A stretch of DNA of 64,000 bases, taken from contig CALBDS010000048.1 of the NCBI GenBank assembly GCA_937927415.1, positions 1 to 64,000 on the forward strand. The letters are read 5' to 3'. A program made the translations under genes and the position numbers. Below are positions 9,156 to 17,854 of the stretch, piece by piece. How positions within the stretch are numbered: position 1 is the stretch's first letter; every line of letters begins with the position of its first letter. A model generated the notes under the pieces. It ran no database searches, was not told the DNA's origin, and saw only the letters and a program-made list of their open reading frames with translations. Source of the DNA: an uncultured Rhodospirillaceae bacterium (GTDB taxonomy: Bacteria > Pseudomonadota > Alphaproteobacteria > Azospirillales > Azospirillaceae).

Positions 9156-9398
9156 GCGTTGCCCTTTCCCCCTACGCCACGGGCCGAAACGGGAATAGCC
9201 CCGCCCGGCCCAACATCGGTTGCATAAAAGACACTCTACTAAATCGCGCACGAAAAGCAACCCGCACCGCACATCAGCGGGTGATATTAGCCAAATATTT
9301 CTTTGTTTAGTTGAATGCAAACGTATGCATTTCCGTGATGCCCGCCTTGTCTTGCAAAGAACTTCGTCCATGGCGGGCACCATCGGACCGGGGTGCGG

Positions 9399-9677
9399 TC
9401 AGAGCCGGGCCGCCTCTTCGGGCGTGCGGGTGGTCAGGACCAGGGCGTGGACCCGCTCGGCCATCTCCTCCTTCAGAAGGTCATAGACCATACGCTGCCG
9501 CTCAACCCGCGGTTTGCCGGCAAAGACCGAGGCCACCACGGTCAGGGAAAAATGGGTTTCCCCGTCGGGATTGGCTCCGGCGTGGCCGGCGTGGCGGTGG
9601 GATTCGTCCACCAGATCGATCCGCTCGGGCGCCAGCCCCTGGGTCAGCTTGGTGCGGATGCGGTCGGCGTAGCTCAT
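9399..9677 (-). CDS. bolA: BolA family protein
   Basis: A 92-residue BolA-like protein. The family fold is seen in the helix starting SYADRIRTKLTQGLAPE, the strand DLVDESHRHAGHAG, and the signature VASVFAGKPRVERQRMVYDLL. The invariant His in RHAGH and the Cys/His-site region used with monothiol glutaredoxins are the relevant parts; there is no Cys here. BolA proteins partner with GrxD-type glutaredoxins in iron-sulfur cluster handling. ATG 9677 is preceded on its strand by AGGAC. It is divergent from the J-domain gene, an arrangement common next to cobS-cobT in alphaproteobacteria. Confidence 0.93.
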   Translation of the reverse strand: MSYADRIRTKLTQGLAPERIDLVDESHRHAGHAGANPDGETHFSLTVVASVFAGKPRVERQRMVYDLLKEEMAERVHALVLTTRTPEEAARL

Positions 9678-9819
9678 GGCAATCGTCCTGCTCAGTTGGA
9701 TGCTGGTTCGGTTGAAAAAGCAGAACGATACCGCACGCCTCTGTCAAGCCGGCGGATGGGGGGACTGCGCAGGCCAGCACCCGCTTGCCAGCGGCGGAAC
9801 GCCCCCCCATACTTGGCCG

Positions 9820-10404
9820 ATGCACCGCCACCGCCGCACCCACCATTCCCTGTTCGACGACCCGCCGCGGGCGCACACACGCTGCTGCGACCACCCCGGC
9901 TGCGATCAGGCGGGGGAATACCGCGCGCCGAAATCGCGCTCGCAACTGAATGATTATTACTGGTTCTGCCTGGACCATGTGCGCGACTACAACAAGTCGT
10001 GGGACTATTACGCCGGCATGAGCACGACCGAGATCGAGCGGGAGATGCGCCAGGACACCACCTGGCAGCGCCCCTCCTGGCCGCTGGGCAAGTGGGCCAC
10101 CCAGGAACGCTTCATCCGCGACCGGGTGACCCGCGGCTTCAGCTTCGAATTCGGGCGGGACAGCGCGCCGGGCGGGGACCGCGATCAGGACGGCCGCCGC
10201 CGTGCCGCCAACACCCCGGAGATGGAGGCGCTGGCGGTGCTGGACCTGACGCCGCCGGTGGATTTCGCCCGCATCAAGGCCCGCTACCGCGAGCTTGCCA
10301 AACAACACCACCCCGACATCAACGGCGGCACGCGGGAGGCGGAAGAGAAGCTGAAAGAAATCAATCACGCCTACAACACGCTCAAAGCCTGCTATGGTAT
10401 CTGA
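9820..10404 (+). CDS. J-domain (DnaJ-type) co-chaperone-like protein
   Basis: A 194-residue protein with a J domain at the C-terminus (about residues 130-194), including the essential HPD in AKQHHPDINGG. The N-terminal half carries Cys and His residues (CCDHPGCDQAGEY and WFCLDHV) that look like a small zinc-binding unit, then a Trp-rich segment. It lacks the Gly/Phe region and the four CXXCXGXG repeats of DnaJ, so it is a specialised J protein that would stimulate an Hsp70. The frame is open upstream to 9676, but that part overlaps the divergent bolA start. ATG 9820 gives the natural N-terminus. It precedes cobS by 74 bp. Confidence 0.88.
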   Translation: MHRHRRTHHSLFDDPPRAHTRCCDHPGCDQAGEYRAPKSRSQLNDYYWFCLDHVRDYNKSWDYYAGMSTTEIEREMRQDTTWQRPSWPLGKWATQERFIRDRVTRGFSFEFGRDSAPGGDRDQDGRRRAANTPEMEALAVLDLTPPVDFARIKARYRELAKQHHPDINGGTREAEEKLKEINHAYNTLKACYGI

Positions 10405-10478
10405 GCATTCTTCTCGCCACCGCCGGTTTTCCCCGGCGGGGCGGCAACCGGATCCCTGCTGAAACGAAACGACCTCTC

Positions 10479-11483
10479 ATGCCCCCCCAAGGATCTTCGC
10501 CGGCCGCTTCGGCCCTGTTCGACCATGTGCCGGACACCACGGTGTCGGTGCGTCAGACCTTCGGTATCGACTCGGACCTGGAGGTGCCCGCCTTCAGCGA
10601 ACGCACCGAGCATGTGCCCGACATCGACGAGGCTTACCGCTTCGACCATGACACCACGTTGGCCATCCTGGCCGGCTTCGCCCACAACCGGCGCGTCATG
10701 GTCCAGGGCTATCACGGCACCGGCAAATCCACCCACATCGAACAGGTGGCCGCCCGTCTCAACTGGCCGTGCATCCGCGTCAACCTGGACAGCCACATCA
10801 GCCGCATCGACCTGATGGGCAAGGACGCCATCGTGCTGCGCGACGGCATGCAGGTCACCGAATACCGCGAGGGCATTCTGCCCTGGGCCTTGCAGCACGC
10901 CTGCGCCCTGGTGTTCGACGAATATGATGCGGGCCGCCCCGACGTGATGTTCGTCATCCAGCGCGTGCTGGAGGTGGAAGGCAAGCTGACCCTGCTGGAC
11001 CAGAACCGCGTGATCCGCCCGCACCCGGCGTTCCGCCTGTTCGCCACCGCCAACACGGTGGGGCTGGGCGACACCACCGGCCTGTATCACGGGACGCAGC
11101 AGATCAACCAGGGCCAGATGGACCGCTGGAACATCGTGGCGACCCTGAACTACCTGCCCCATGATGCCGAGGTGGCGATCGTTCTGGCCAAGATGCCCGG
11201 CTACGACACCGCCGAGGGCAAGCAGACCGTTTCCAACATGGTGCGTCTGGCCGACCTGACCCGCCAGGGCTTCATCAACGGCGACGTGTCCACAGTGATG
11301 AGTCCGCGCACCGTGCTGACCTGGGCGGAAAACACCACCATCTTCAAGGATCTGGCCTTCGCCTTCCGCATCACCTTCCTCAACAAGTGCGACGAGGTGG
11401 AACGGGCGACGGTGGCCGAATACTACCAACGCTGCTTCGGCAAGGAACTGCCCGAAACCGGCGTGCGGGTTAATCTGGTCTGA
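10479..11483 (+). CDS. cobS: Cobaltochelatase AAA+ subunit CobS
   Basis: ATPase subunit of the aerobic cobaltochelatase CobNST, which inserts cobalt into hydrogenobyrinic acid a,c-diamide for vitamin B12 synthesis. The 334-residue protein has Walker A GYHGTGKS at residues 77-84 and Walker B LVFDEYD at 144-150, with sensor-1 FATANTVG. The family N-terminus (VRQTFGIDSDLEVPAFSE) is present. CobS forms ring complexes with CobT. The frame is open further upstream, but ATG 10479 matches the family. The toxin-antitoxin pair at 11505-12193 separates it from cobT, its obligate partner. CobN is not in this window. Confidence 0.96.
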   Translation: MPPQGSSPAASALFDHVPDTTVSVRQTFGIDSDLEVPAFSERTEHVPDIDEAYRFDHDTTLAILAGFAHNRRVMVQGYHGTGKSTHIEQVAARLNWPCIRVNLDSHISRIDLMGKDAIVLRDGMQVTEYREGILPWALQHACALVFDEYDAGRPDVMFVIQRVLEVEGKLTLLDQNRVIRPHPAFRLFATANTVGLGDTTGLYHGTQQINQGQMDRWNIVATLNYLPHDAEVAIVLAKMPGYDTAEGKQTVSNMVRLADLTRQGFINGDVSTVMSPRTVLTWAENTTIFKDLAFAFRITFLNKCDEVERATVAEYYQRCFGKELPETGVRVNLV

Positions 11484-11504
11484 CGGCGGGCGGAGGGGGG
11501 TGCC

Positions 11505-11780
11505 ATGGGCTTCATCCGGATCGGTCCCAACGGGGAAATATCCCTGCCCCGCGAAGCGTGGGACGCGCTCGGCCTGAAGCCCGGCGACCGGGTGGAGCTT
11601 GTCACCGATCCGGCCTCCCGGTCTGTGACCCTGCACCCGCCCGCACCGTCCTCTCCGGCCCACCGGCGTACGGCCGATGCGCTGTTTGGCTGCCTGCCTC
11701 CACCACCCCGGCCCCTCACCCTCGACGAAATGGACGCGGCCATCGCCGACGCGCTCCGTGAGCGAAACACACCCCGATGA
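11505..11780 (+). CDS. AbrB/MazE-type antitoxin
   Basis: A 91-residue protein. Residues 1-45 form a swapped-hairpin AbrB-like DNA-binding unit (RIGPNGEISLPREAWDALGL, then KPGDRVEL), as in VapB and MazE antitoxins. The C-terminal part, ending DEMDAAIADALRERNTPR, resembles the toxin-wrapping tail. ATG 11505 has a strong GGAGGGGGG just upstream. Its stop overlaps the ATG of the PIN-domain gene by ATGA, which is typical of vapBC modules. It would neutralise the adjacent toxin and autoregulate the pair. Confidence 0.85.
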   Translation: MGFIRIGPNGEISLPREAWDALGLKPGDRVELVTDPASRSVTLHPPAPSSPAHRRTADALFGCLPPPPRPLTLDEMDAAIADALRERNTPR

Positions 11781-12193
11781 TGACGGGTCTGGATACCAAC
11801 GTTCTGCTGCGTTTCCTGTTGAACGACGATCCCATCCAGTCGTCACAGGCCAAGCAGGCCGTGGATGATGTTCTCCGGGGGGAGGGAGCGGTGTTCATAA
11901 ACCGCCTGGTCCTGTCGGAAACCGTCTGGGTTCTCGGACGCGGCTACCGCTATGGTCGGGATACCATCCTGACCGTGGTTGAATCGCTGCTGGAAACGGA
12001 TGGCTTCGTTGTGGAGGACGCCGGGGCCGTGGCCGACGCCATCCGCCTGTGCCGGGCGGGCGGTTTCGATTTCCCCGATGCGCTGATCGGCACCACCAAT
12101 GCCGAAGACGGTTGCGCCACCACACTCACCTTTGACCGCAAGGCGGCAGGCCTGCCACACTTTGCCGCTCTGCCCCTTCACGACCGAGCCTGA
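11777..12193 (+). CDS. VapC-like PIN-domain ribonuclease toxin
   Basis: A 138-residue PIN-domain protein. The acidic metal-binding residues are visible in order: D in GLDTNVLLRFLL, E in LSETVWVL, D in DFPDALIG and D in LTFDRKA. PIN toxins of the VapC type cleave RNA, often tRNA. Length is normal for VapC. It overlaps the antitoxin gene by 4 bp, and cobT begins 9 bp after its stop, so both toxin genes are inside the cobS-cobT transcript. Codon use is like that of its neighbours, so any transfer is not recent. Confidence 0.87.
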   Translation: MMTGLDTNVLLRFLLNDDPIQSSQAKQAVDDVLRGEGAVFINRLVLSETVWVLGRGYRYGRDTILTVVESLLETDGFVVEDAGAVADAIRLCRAGGFDFPDALIGTTNAEDGCATTLTFDRKAAGLPHFAALPLHDRA

Positions 12194-12201
12194 TTGCCAT
12201 C

Positions 12202-14055
12202 ATGTCCGACCGCGACTCCCCCACCGAAACCTTCAAGCGTTCGACCACCGCCACCATCCGGGCGCTGGCGGGGCGGGAGGATGTGCAGGTGGTGTTCTCC
12301 AACGAGCCGCCGGGGCTGACCGGGCTGCGCGCGCGGGTGCCGACGCCGCCACGCGACATGAATCCCCACGATGTGGCGCTGATGCGCGGTGCCGCCGACG
12401 CCGTGGCCCTGCGCGTGCGTTTCCACAGCGCCGCCGTTCATGCCCAGCGCCTGCCCATGGGCGACACCGCGCGCGCCGCCTATGACGCGCTGGAACAGGC
12501 CCGGTGCGAGGCGTTGGGGGCACAGGCCATGAGCGGGGTGGCCGCCAACCTGACCGCCACCCTGAACGAGCGGTATCACCGGCTGGGCTGGGAAACCATC
12601 ACCGACCGCGACGCCGTGCCCCTGTCGGAAGCCCTGCGGGTGCTGGCACGGCAGGCCATGACCGGCGCCGAGCCGCCCCCCGCCGCCGCGTCCGCCGTCG
12701 ATCTGTGGCGCCCGTGGGTGGAAGCCAAGCTGGGTGGCGGTCTGGATGAGCTGGCCGGGCACATCCGCGACCAGGATTCCTACGCCCGCATCGTCCGCCG
12801 GCTGCTGGCCGAACTGGACATGGAGGCCGAGCCGCCGCCGGAAGAGCCGGAGACGGAGGAGGATGAGTCCGGCCCCACCAGCGAGAACCAGCCGCAGCAG
12901 ACCGACGGACAGTCCCAGAGCGACAGCACCCCCGACAGCCAGGCCGACAGCCAGTTGTCGCAGGAGTCCGACTCGGGCGAGAGCGGCGAAGGCGGTGACG
13001 ACGGCACCGACGAGGGCGACGGCGAAATGGGCGAAGGCGAAGGGGCCGAGGAACCCGCCGGCCCCGGCAAGCCCGCCCGCCCCGACCCGCGCCGCAACGA
13101 ACCCGACCCCAACGCCTATCGCGTCTACACCACCCAGTTCGACGAGGTGGTGGACGCCGCCGACCTGTGCGATCCGCAGGAACTGGACCGGCTGCGCCAT
13201 ATGCTGGACCAGCAGCTTTTGCACCTGCAGGGCGTGATCTCCAAGCTGGCCAACCGGCTCCAGCGCCGGCTGATGGCCAAGCAACAGCGCACCTGGGAAT
13301 TCGATCTGGAGGAAGGGCTGCTCGACGCCGCCCGCCTGTCGCGGGTGGTCATCAACCCCGTGGTGCCGCTGTCGTTCAAGCGGGAAAAGGAAACCGATTT
13401 CCGCGACACGGTGGTGACGCTGCTGATCGACAATTCCGGCTCCATGCGCGGGCGCCCCATCTCCATCGCCGCCATGAGCGCCGACATCCTGGCCCGCACC
13501 CTGGAACGCTGTGCGGTGAAGGTGGAGATCCTGGGCTTCACCACCCGCGCCTGGAAGGGCGGGCAGGCCCGCGAACGCTGGCTGGCCGACGGCAAGCAGC
13601 CCAATCCGGGCCGCCTGAACGACCTGCGCCACATCATCTACAAGGCCGCGGACCAGCCGTGGCGCCGGGCGCGCAAGAACCTGGGCCTGATGCTGCGCGA
13701 AGGCATCCTGAAGGAGAACATCGACGGCGAGGCGCTGCTGTGGGCGCACAACCGCCTGCTGGCCCGCTCCGAACAGCGCCGCATCCTGATGGTGGTGTCC
13801 GACGGCGCGCCGGTCGATGATTCCACCCTGTCGGTCAATTCCGGCAGCTATCTGGAACGGCACCTGCGTCAGGTGATCGAGGAGATCGAAACCCGTTCGC
13901 CCGTCGAACTGGTCGCCATCGGCATCGGGCATGACGTCACCCGCTATTACCGCCGCGCCGTCACCATCGTCGATGCCGAGCAGTTGGGCGGCACGGTGAT
14001 GAACAAGCTGGCTGAACTGTTCGACGAGGACGATCGGCGGGGCTGGCGGCGGTAA
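12202..14055 (+). CDS. cobT: Cobaltochelatase subunit CobT
   Basis: VWA-containing subunit of cobaltochelatase CobNST. The 617-residue protein has an N-terminal CobT domain (about 1-205), a long acidic Glu/Asp/Ser/Gln-rich linker (about 205-305), and a C-terminal VWA domain. The MIDAS metal site reads LLIDNSGSMRG, starting at D410, with the later threonine/aspartate region VVSDGAPVDD. It works with the CobS ring to drive cobalt insertion by CobN. ATG 12202 follows the PIN toxin stop closely, so translation may depend on the same transcript as cobS. Length is in the family range. Confidence 0.95.
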   Translation: MSDRDSPTETFKRSTTATIRALAGREDVQVVFSNEPPGLTGLRARVPTPPRDMNPHDVALMRGAADAVALRVRFHSAAVHAQRLPMGDTARAAYDALEQARCEALGAQAMSGVAANLTATLNERYHRLGWETITDRDAVPLSEALRVLARQAMTGAEPPPAAASAVDLWRPWVEAKLGGGLDELAGHIRDQDSYARIVRRLLAELDMEAEPPPEEPETEEDESGPTSENQPQQTDGQSQSDSTPDSQADSQLSQESDSGESGEGGDDGTDEGDGEMGEGEGAEEPAGPGKPARPDPRRNEPDPNAYRVYTTQFDEVVDAADLCDPQELDRLRHMLDQQLLHLQGVISKLANRLQRRLMAKQQRTWEFDLEEGLLDAARLSRVVINPVVPLSFKREKETDFRDTVVTLLIDNSGSMRGRPISIAAMSADILARTLERCAVKVEILGFTTRAWKGGQARERWLADGKQPNPGRLNDLRHIIYKAADQPWRRARKNLGLMLREGILKENIDGEALLWAHNRLLARSEQRRILMVVSDGAPVDDSTLSVNSGSYLERHLRQVIEEIETRSPVELVAIGIGHDVTRYYRRAVTIVDAEQLGGTVMNKLAELFDEDDRRGWRR

Positions 14056-14063
14056 GGGTACAT

Positions 14064-14260
14064 CCCCCTCGCCCCTCTGGGGAGAGGGAGGGGCCCGCCG
14101 CGAAGCGGTGGGAGGGTGAGGGCCGGTTTTCGCGCGTCAGCCCGAAAACCGAGCCGTCAGGCTCGGGAAACGTCGGATTTGGGGTTGCTTCGCAACGGTT
14201 TTCGGGCTTATCCGCGCGAAAACCGGCCCTCACCCTGCCCTCTCCCCGGTGGGGAGAGGG
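14064..14260. repeat. Dispersed inverted-repeat element, copy B
   Basis: A complete copy between the convergent genes cobT and tetR. The outer arms are a perfect 22-bp inverted repeat, GGTGAGGGCCGGTTTTCGCG plus CG at 14115-14136 and its complement at 14213-14234. Inside are a second inverted pair (CCCGAAAACC/GGTTTTCGGG) and two short hairpins, GAGCCGTCAGGCTC and GTTGCTTCGCAAC. Both ends carry CCCTCTCCCC/GGGGAGAGGG-type hairpins. The whole could fold as a branched cruciform in DNA or as a four-way junction in RNA. It may serve as terminator or as a REP-like element. Confidence 0.9.
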
Positions 14261-14262
14261 GA

Positions 14263-14844
14263 TTACCCCCGCAACCCTCGCGCCAGCAGCCCCCATACGG
14301 CCTCGAAATCCCGGCCGATGGACGGGTCGGACCATTCGGCGGCGTGGGCGGGGTTGTGGAAACGGGCAGTGGCGTCCAGCACGGCGCGGGCCGCCGCGCG
14401 CACGTCGTCCACGCGGAACACACCCTCCCCCACCCCTTCGGCAATGATCCGGGCGATCTGGTCCACCAGATGGGCGACGTGCTCGTCCACCACCGCGCGG
14501 GCGTCCATCACCAGAGTCATATAGGTTGCGAACAGTTCCGGGTCGTCCAGCGCCCGCCCGTGCTTGGCCGCCACCAGGGTGGACAGCCAGCGGTGCAGCC
14601 GGGCGTCGGCCGGGCCGGTGTCGGCCACCACCGCGGCCAGCGGGGCGCACAGCCGGTCCAGCCAGCGGCGGGTCACCGCATCGCGCAGCGCCGCCTTGCT
14701 GGCGAAATGACGGTAGACGCTGCCATGGCTGACGCCCAGCGCACGGGCCACGTCCACCACCGTGGCCTTGGCCGGGCCGAAACGGCGGATCACCTCTTCC
14801 GCCGTGTCGAGAATCCGGTCGGCCGTCAGAACCTGTTCGCTCAT
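14263..14844 (-). CDS. TetR family transcriptional regulator
   Basis: A 193-residue regulator with a TetR helix-turn-helix at about residues 10-55; the recognition part reads VVDVARALGVSHGSVYRHF, followed by the typical SKAALRDAV. The C-terminal ligand-binding domain is all-helical and the ligand is unknown. ATG 14844 lies 2 bp after the stop of the aldo/keto reductase gene, so the two are one translationally coupled operon. The 24-bp palindrome at 15926-15949, in front of the reductase, is its likely operator, which would give self-repression relieved by a carbonyl-type or other inducer. Confidence 0.92.
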   Translation of the reverse strand: MSEQVLTADRILDTAEEVIRRFGPAKATVVDVARALGVSHGSVYRHFASKAALRDAVTRRWLDRLCAPLAAVVADTGPADARLHRWLSTLVAAKHGRALDDPELFATYMTLVMDARAVVDEHVAHLVDQIARIIAEGVGEGVFRVDDVRAAARAVLDATARFHNPAHAAEWSDPSIGRDFEAVWGLLARGLRG

Positions 14845-14846
14845 CC

Positions 14847-15878
14847 TCAACCCGATCGTTTCGCTTCCGAATCCAGCATCGCCATCTGGGACGGCGCATA
14901 GCGTTCGCCCGCCACCGCGTCGGCCGGAACCGCATCGGTGATCCGCCGAAGATCGTCGGGCGTCAAGGAAAGATCCGCCGCCCCCAGAGCCTCGGCCAGC
15001 CGGTCGCGCCGCCGCGCGCCGATCAGCGGCACGATGTCGGCCCCCTGTGCCGCCACCCAGGCGATGGCAAGCTGCGCCACCGTCACCCCCTTTTCAGCCG
15101 CCAGTGCCCGCAGCCGTTCCACCAGCGACAGGTTGGCGTCCAGGTTGGCGCCGCTGAACCGCGGGCTGTGGCTGCGGAAATCGGCCCCCGCCCGGTCCCG
15201 GCTCCAATGGCCGCTCAAGAGACCGCGCGACAGCACGCCGTACGCGGTCAGCCCGATGCCCAGATCCCGCAGGGTGGGAAGGATCGCCGCCTCGATCCCG
15301 CGGGAAAACAGGGAATATTCGATCTGCAGGTCGCTGATGGGGTGAACCGCGGCGGCCCGGCGGATGGTGTCCGCCCCCACCTCCGACAAGCCGATGTGGC
15401 GGACGTACCCGGCCCGCACCAGATCGGCGATGGCGCCCACCGTGTCCTCGATGGGCACGGCCGGGTCCAGCCGCGACGGGCGGTAGATGTCGATGTGATC
15501 CACCCCCAGCCGCTTCAGGCTGTAGGCCACGAACGTCTTCACCGCCGCCGGGCGGGCGTCATAGCCCATCCACGACCCGTCCGGCCCGCGCAGGGCGCCG
15601 AACTTGACGCTGATGCTCAGCCGGTCGCGGTCCAGCCCGCGGATCGCCCGGCCGATCAGCATCTCGTTATGGCCCATGCCGTAGAAATCGCCGGTGTCCA
15701 GCAGGGTGATCCCCGCCTCCACCGCCGCATGAAGGGTGGCGATGCTCTCGGCCTCGTCCGCCGGACCGTAGAAATCCGACATCCCCATGCACCCCAGCCC
15801 GAAGGCCGAGGTGACGGGAGCCGATGCGGTGGGGCCGGCGTGGCCGAGAGTCCGGGTATCAGGGGTGCGCGCGTTCAT
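14847..15878 (-). CDS. Aldo/keto reductase
   Basis: A 343-residue NADPH-dependent oxidoreductase of the aldo/keto reductase superfamily, TIM-barrel type. The start FGLGCMGMSDFYGPAD and the C-terminal QLAIAWVAAQG with IGARRRDRLAEAL match the YajO/AKR13-like group. Of the catalytic tetrad, D61 and Y66 (DTGDFYG) and K92 (SVKFG) are present. The position of the usual catalytic His, in IDIYRPSRLDP, is Ser135. Some relatives share such a replacement, so it may be a subfamily trait. The gene heads the operon with tetR and is preceded by a TetR-type palindrome. Substrate unknown. Confidence 0.9.
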   Translation of the reverse strand: MNARTPDTRTLGHAGPTASAPVTSAFGLGCMGMSDFYGPADEAESIATLHAAVEAGITLLDTGDFYGMGHNEMLIGRAIRGLDRDRLSISVKFGALRGPDGSWMGYDARPAAVKTFVAYSLKRLGVDHIDIYRPSRLDPAVPIEDTVGAIADLVRAGYVRHIGLSEVGADTIRRAAAVHPISDLQIEYSLFSRGIEAAILPTLRDLGIGLTAYGVLSRGLLSGHWSRDRAGADFRSHSPRFSGANLDANLSLVERLRALAAEKGVTVAQLAIAWVAAQGADIVPLIGARRRDRLAEALGAADLSLTPDDLRRITDAVPADAVAGERYAPSQMAMLDSEAKRSG

Positions 15879-15925
15879 GGGATGCCTCGCAGCAAAAGAG
15901 CGATGGCACTCATATGAACCATGGC

Positions 15926-15949
15926 CTGACAGATTTCAATATCTGTCAG
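15926..15949. promoter_or_regulatory. Palindromic operator, probable TetR binding site
   Basis: A perfect 9-bp inverted repeat, CTGACAGAT and ATCTGTCAG, with a 6-bp spacer TTCAAT. A further TCAGAT half-site follows directly at 15948-15953. It lies 48-71 bp upstream of the aldo/keto reductase start, in the only gap of this operon, which is where an autoregulated TetR protein would bind. Confidence 0.75.
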
Positions 15950-15966
15950 TCAGATTTTTCCGAACG

Positions 15967-16617
15967 TCACTTCGTCCCGAACATGCGGTCGCCGGCATCG
16001 CCCAGCCCGGGGACGATGTAGGCATCCTCGTTCAGGTGCGAATCCAGGGCGGCGGTGAAGATCTTCACCCGCGGATGGGCCTTGGCGAACACCTTCACCC
16101 CTTCGGGGGCGGCGACCAGGGCCATGAACCGGATGTCGCCGTCGTCCACCCCATGGCGGTTCAGCACGTCGCAGGCGTAGACGGCGGAATTGCCGGTCGC
16201 CAGCATGGGATCAACCATGATGAACAGGCGCCCTTCCGGCTCCGGCAGCTTGACCAGATATTCCACCGGCTGCTTGGTGTCGTGGTCGCGGTACAGGCCG
16301 ATGTGCCCTTCGCGGGCGGACGGCACCAGCTCGTGCAGCCCCTGGGCCATGCCCAGCCCGGCGCGCAGCACCGGCACGATGGCCAGCTTCTTGCCGGCGA
16401 TGACCGGGGCGTCCATGGCCGTCAGCGGGGTTTCGATCCGCTCGGTGGTCAGCGGCAGGTCGCGGGTCAGCTCGTACCCCATCAGCAGCGAGATTTCCCG
16501 CAGCAGGGTGCGGAAGCCGCCGGTCGAGCGGTTCTTGTCGCGCATCAGCGTCAATTTGTGCTGGATGAGCGGGTGGTCGAGGATGAACAGCGAAGGGTAA
16601 TCGGGATGGGCGCGCAT
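15967..16617 (-). CDS. upp: Uracil phosphoribosyltransferase
   Basis: Makes UMP from uracil and PRPP in pyrimidine salvage. The 216-residue protein has the PRPP-binding loop MVDPMLATGNSA, the uracil-contact C-terminal region AYIVPGLGDAGDR and the N-terminal HPLIQHKLTLMRD, all diagnostic of Upp. ATG 16617 is preceded on its strand by GGGAG. A longer in-frame extension lies in the divergent region shared with the solute-binding protein genes and is unlikely to be translated. The length fits the 208-residue E. coli enzyme. Confidence 0.95.
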   Translation of the reverse strand: MRAHPDYPSLFILDHPLIQHKLTLMRDKNRSTGGFRTLLREISLLMGYELTRDLPLTTERIETPLTAMDAPVIAGKKLAIVPVLRAGLGMAQGLHELVPSAREGHIGLYRDHDTKQPVEYLVKLPEPEGRLFIMVDPMLATGNSAVYACDVLNRHGVDDGDIRFMALVAAPEGVKVFAKAHPRVKIFTAALDSHLNEDAYIVPGLGDAGDRMFGTK

Positions 16618-16807
16618 CGGTCTCCCGCCGGTCGATGAAAGAGAAGGGTCTGTTGACTGGACGGACCACCTTACCCCGCCCTGCGCTTCGGGTGAAGCGG
16701 GGGCACTTAGGGGAAACTTGACCATCGCCGGTTTCTCCGCCGATTCTGCACCATCCCCTGTGTTGGCGCCGATGTTCGGCCCGGCCGCCGGAGCGGAGAG
16801 TGAGCCG

Positions 16808-17845
16808 ATGCGTTTTGGATGGCTTCTATCGGTCCTGCTGGTGGGCCTTGCCCTGAACGCCGCCGGGGTGCGGGCGGAAGACGGGGTGCTGGAACGGGTC
16901 CAGCGCAACGGTTTCCTGCGCTGCGGCGTCTCGCTCAGCGGCACGGGGCTGGCGGTGCTGGACGAACAGGGGCGGTGGCAGGGGTTCTATGTGGACCTGT
17001 GCCGCGCCGTTGCCGCCGCCGTCACCGGCAGCGCCGACAATCTGGAAATCCTGGAAACCACCTCGGCCAACCGCTTCAGCGTGCTGACCGACGGCAACGC
17101 CGACATGACGGTGGCCGGGACCACCTGGACCCTTGACCGCGAGGGGCGGCTGGGCATCGCCTTTCCCGTGGTCCAGATGCACGACGGTCAGGGGTTCATG
17201 GCCCACCGATCGCTGGGGGTGTCGCGGCTGGCCGACGTGCGGGGGGCCAGCGTCTGCGTGATCGCCGAAACCACAACCCAGCGCAACCTGGAACGCTGGG
17301 CCGCCGCCAACCCCGGCGCACGCCTGACCATCCGCACGGCCCAATCCACCGACGGGGCGCTGACCGCCTTTTTCAACCACCATTGCGACCTGATGACCAA
17401 CGACCGCATCAGCCTGTTCGCCCAGCGGCTGCTGAAGGCGCCGGTGCCGTCCGACTATGTGATCCTGCCCGACGTGATTTCCCGGGAACCCATCGCCCCG
17501 GCGGTGGTGGCGGGGGACGAGCGGTGGGCGCGCATCGTCCGCTGGGTGATGCTGGCGATGATCGCCGCCGAAGAGATGGGCGTGGGATCCGTCAACGCCG
17601 CCGCCCTCAAGGGCCGCACCGACATCCAGCCGGAAGCCCGCCGGCTGCTGGGCAACGATCCGGGGGTGGGGGCACCCCTGGGGCTGGACGACGGCTGGGC
17701 CTTGCGGGTGCTGACCACCGTGGGGAATTACGGCGAGGTGTACGAACGCCATCTGGGCCACGGTTCGGCGCTGGGCATCGACCGGGGAATGAACGATCTG
17801 TGGACGCGGGGCGGGCTGCTGTTCGCCCCGCCGCTGGGCGGCTGA
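16808..17845 (+). CDS. Amino-acid-type ABC transporter solute-binding protein, paralogue 1
   Basis: A 345-residue periplasmic binding protein of SBP family 3, closest in pattern to the AapJ-like general amino acid binding proteins (RCGVSLSGTG, GFYVDLCRAVAAAV, TVAGTTWTLDRE, FFNHHCDLMTNDR). A signal peptide is evident: MRFGWLLSVLLVGLALNAAG, with cleavage after VRA. No permease or ATPase gene is nearby, so it either feeds a transporter encoded elsewhere or has another sensing role. ATG 16808 gives the signal peptide directly; the frame extends upstream but without sense. A paralogue follows 9 bp later. Confidence 0.87.
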   Translation: MRFGWLLSVLLVGLALNAAGVRAEDGVLERVQRNGFLRCGVSLSGTGLAVLDEQGRWQGFYVDLCRAVAAAVTGSADNLEILETTSANRFSVLTDGNADMTVAGTTWTLDREGRLGIAFPVVQMHDGQGFMAHRSLGVSRLADVRGASVCVIAETTTQRNLERWAAANPGARLTIRTAQSTDGALTAFFNHHCDLMTNDRISLFAQRLLKAPVPSDYVILPDVISREPIAPAVVAGDERWARIVRWVMLAMIAAEEMGVGSVNAAALKGRTDIQPEARRLLGNDPGVGAPLGLDDGWALRVLTTVGNYGEVYERHLGHGSALGIDRGMNDLWTRGGLLFAPPLGG

Positions 17846-17854
17846 GGGGTCCGC

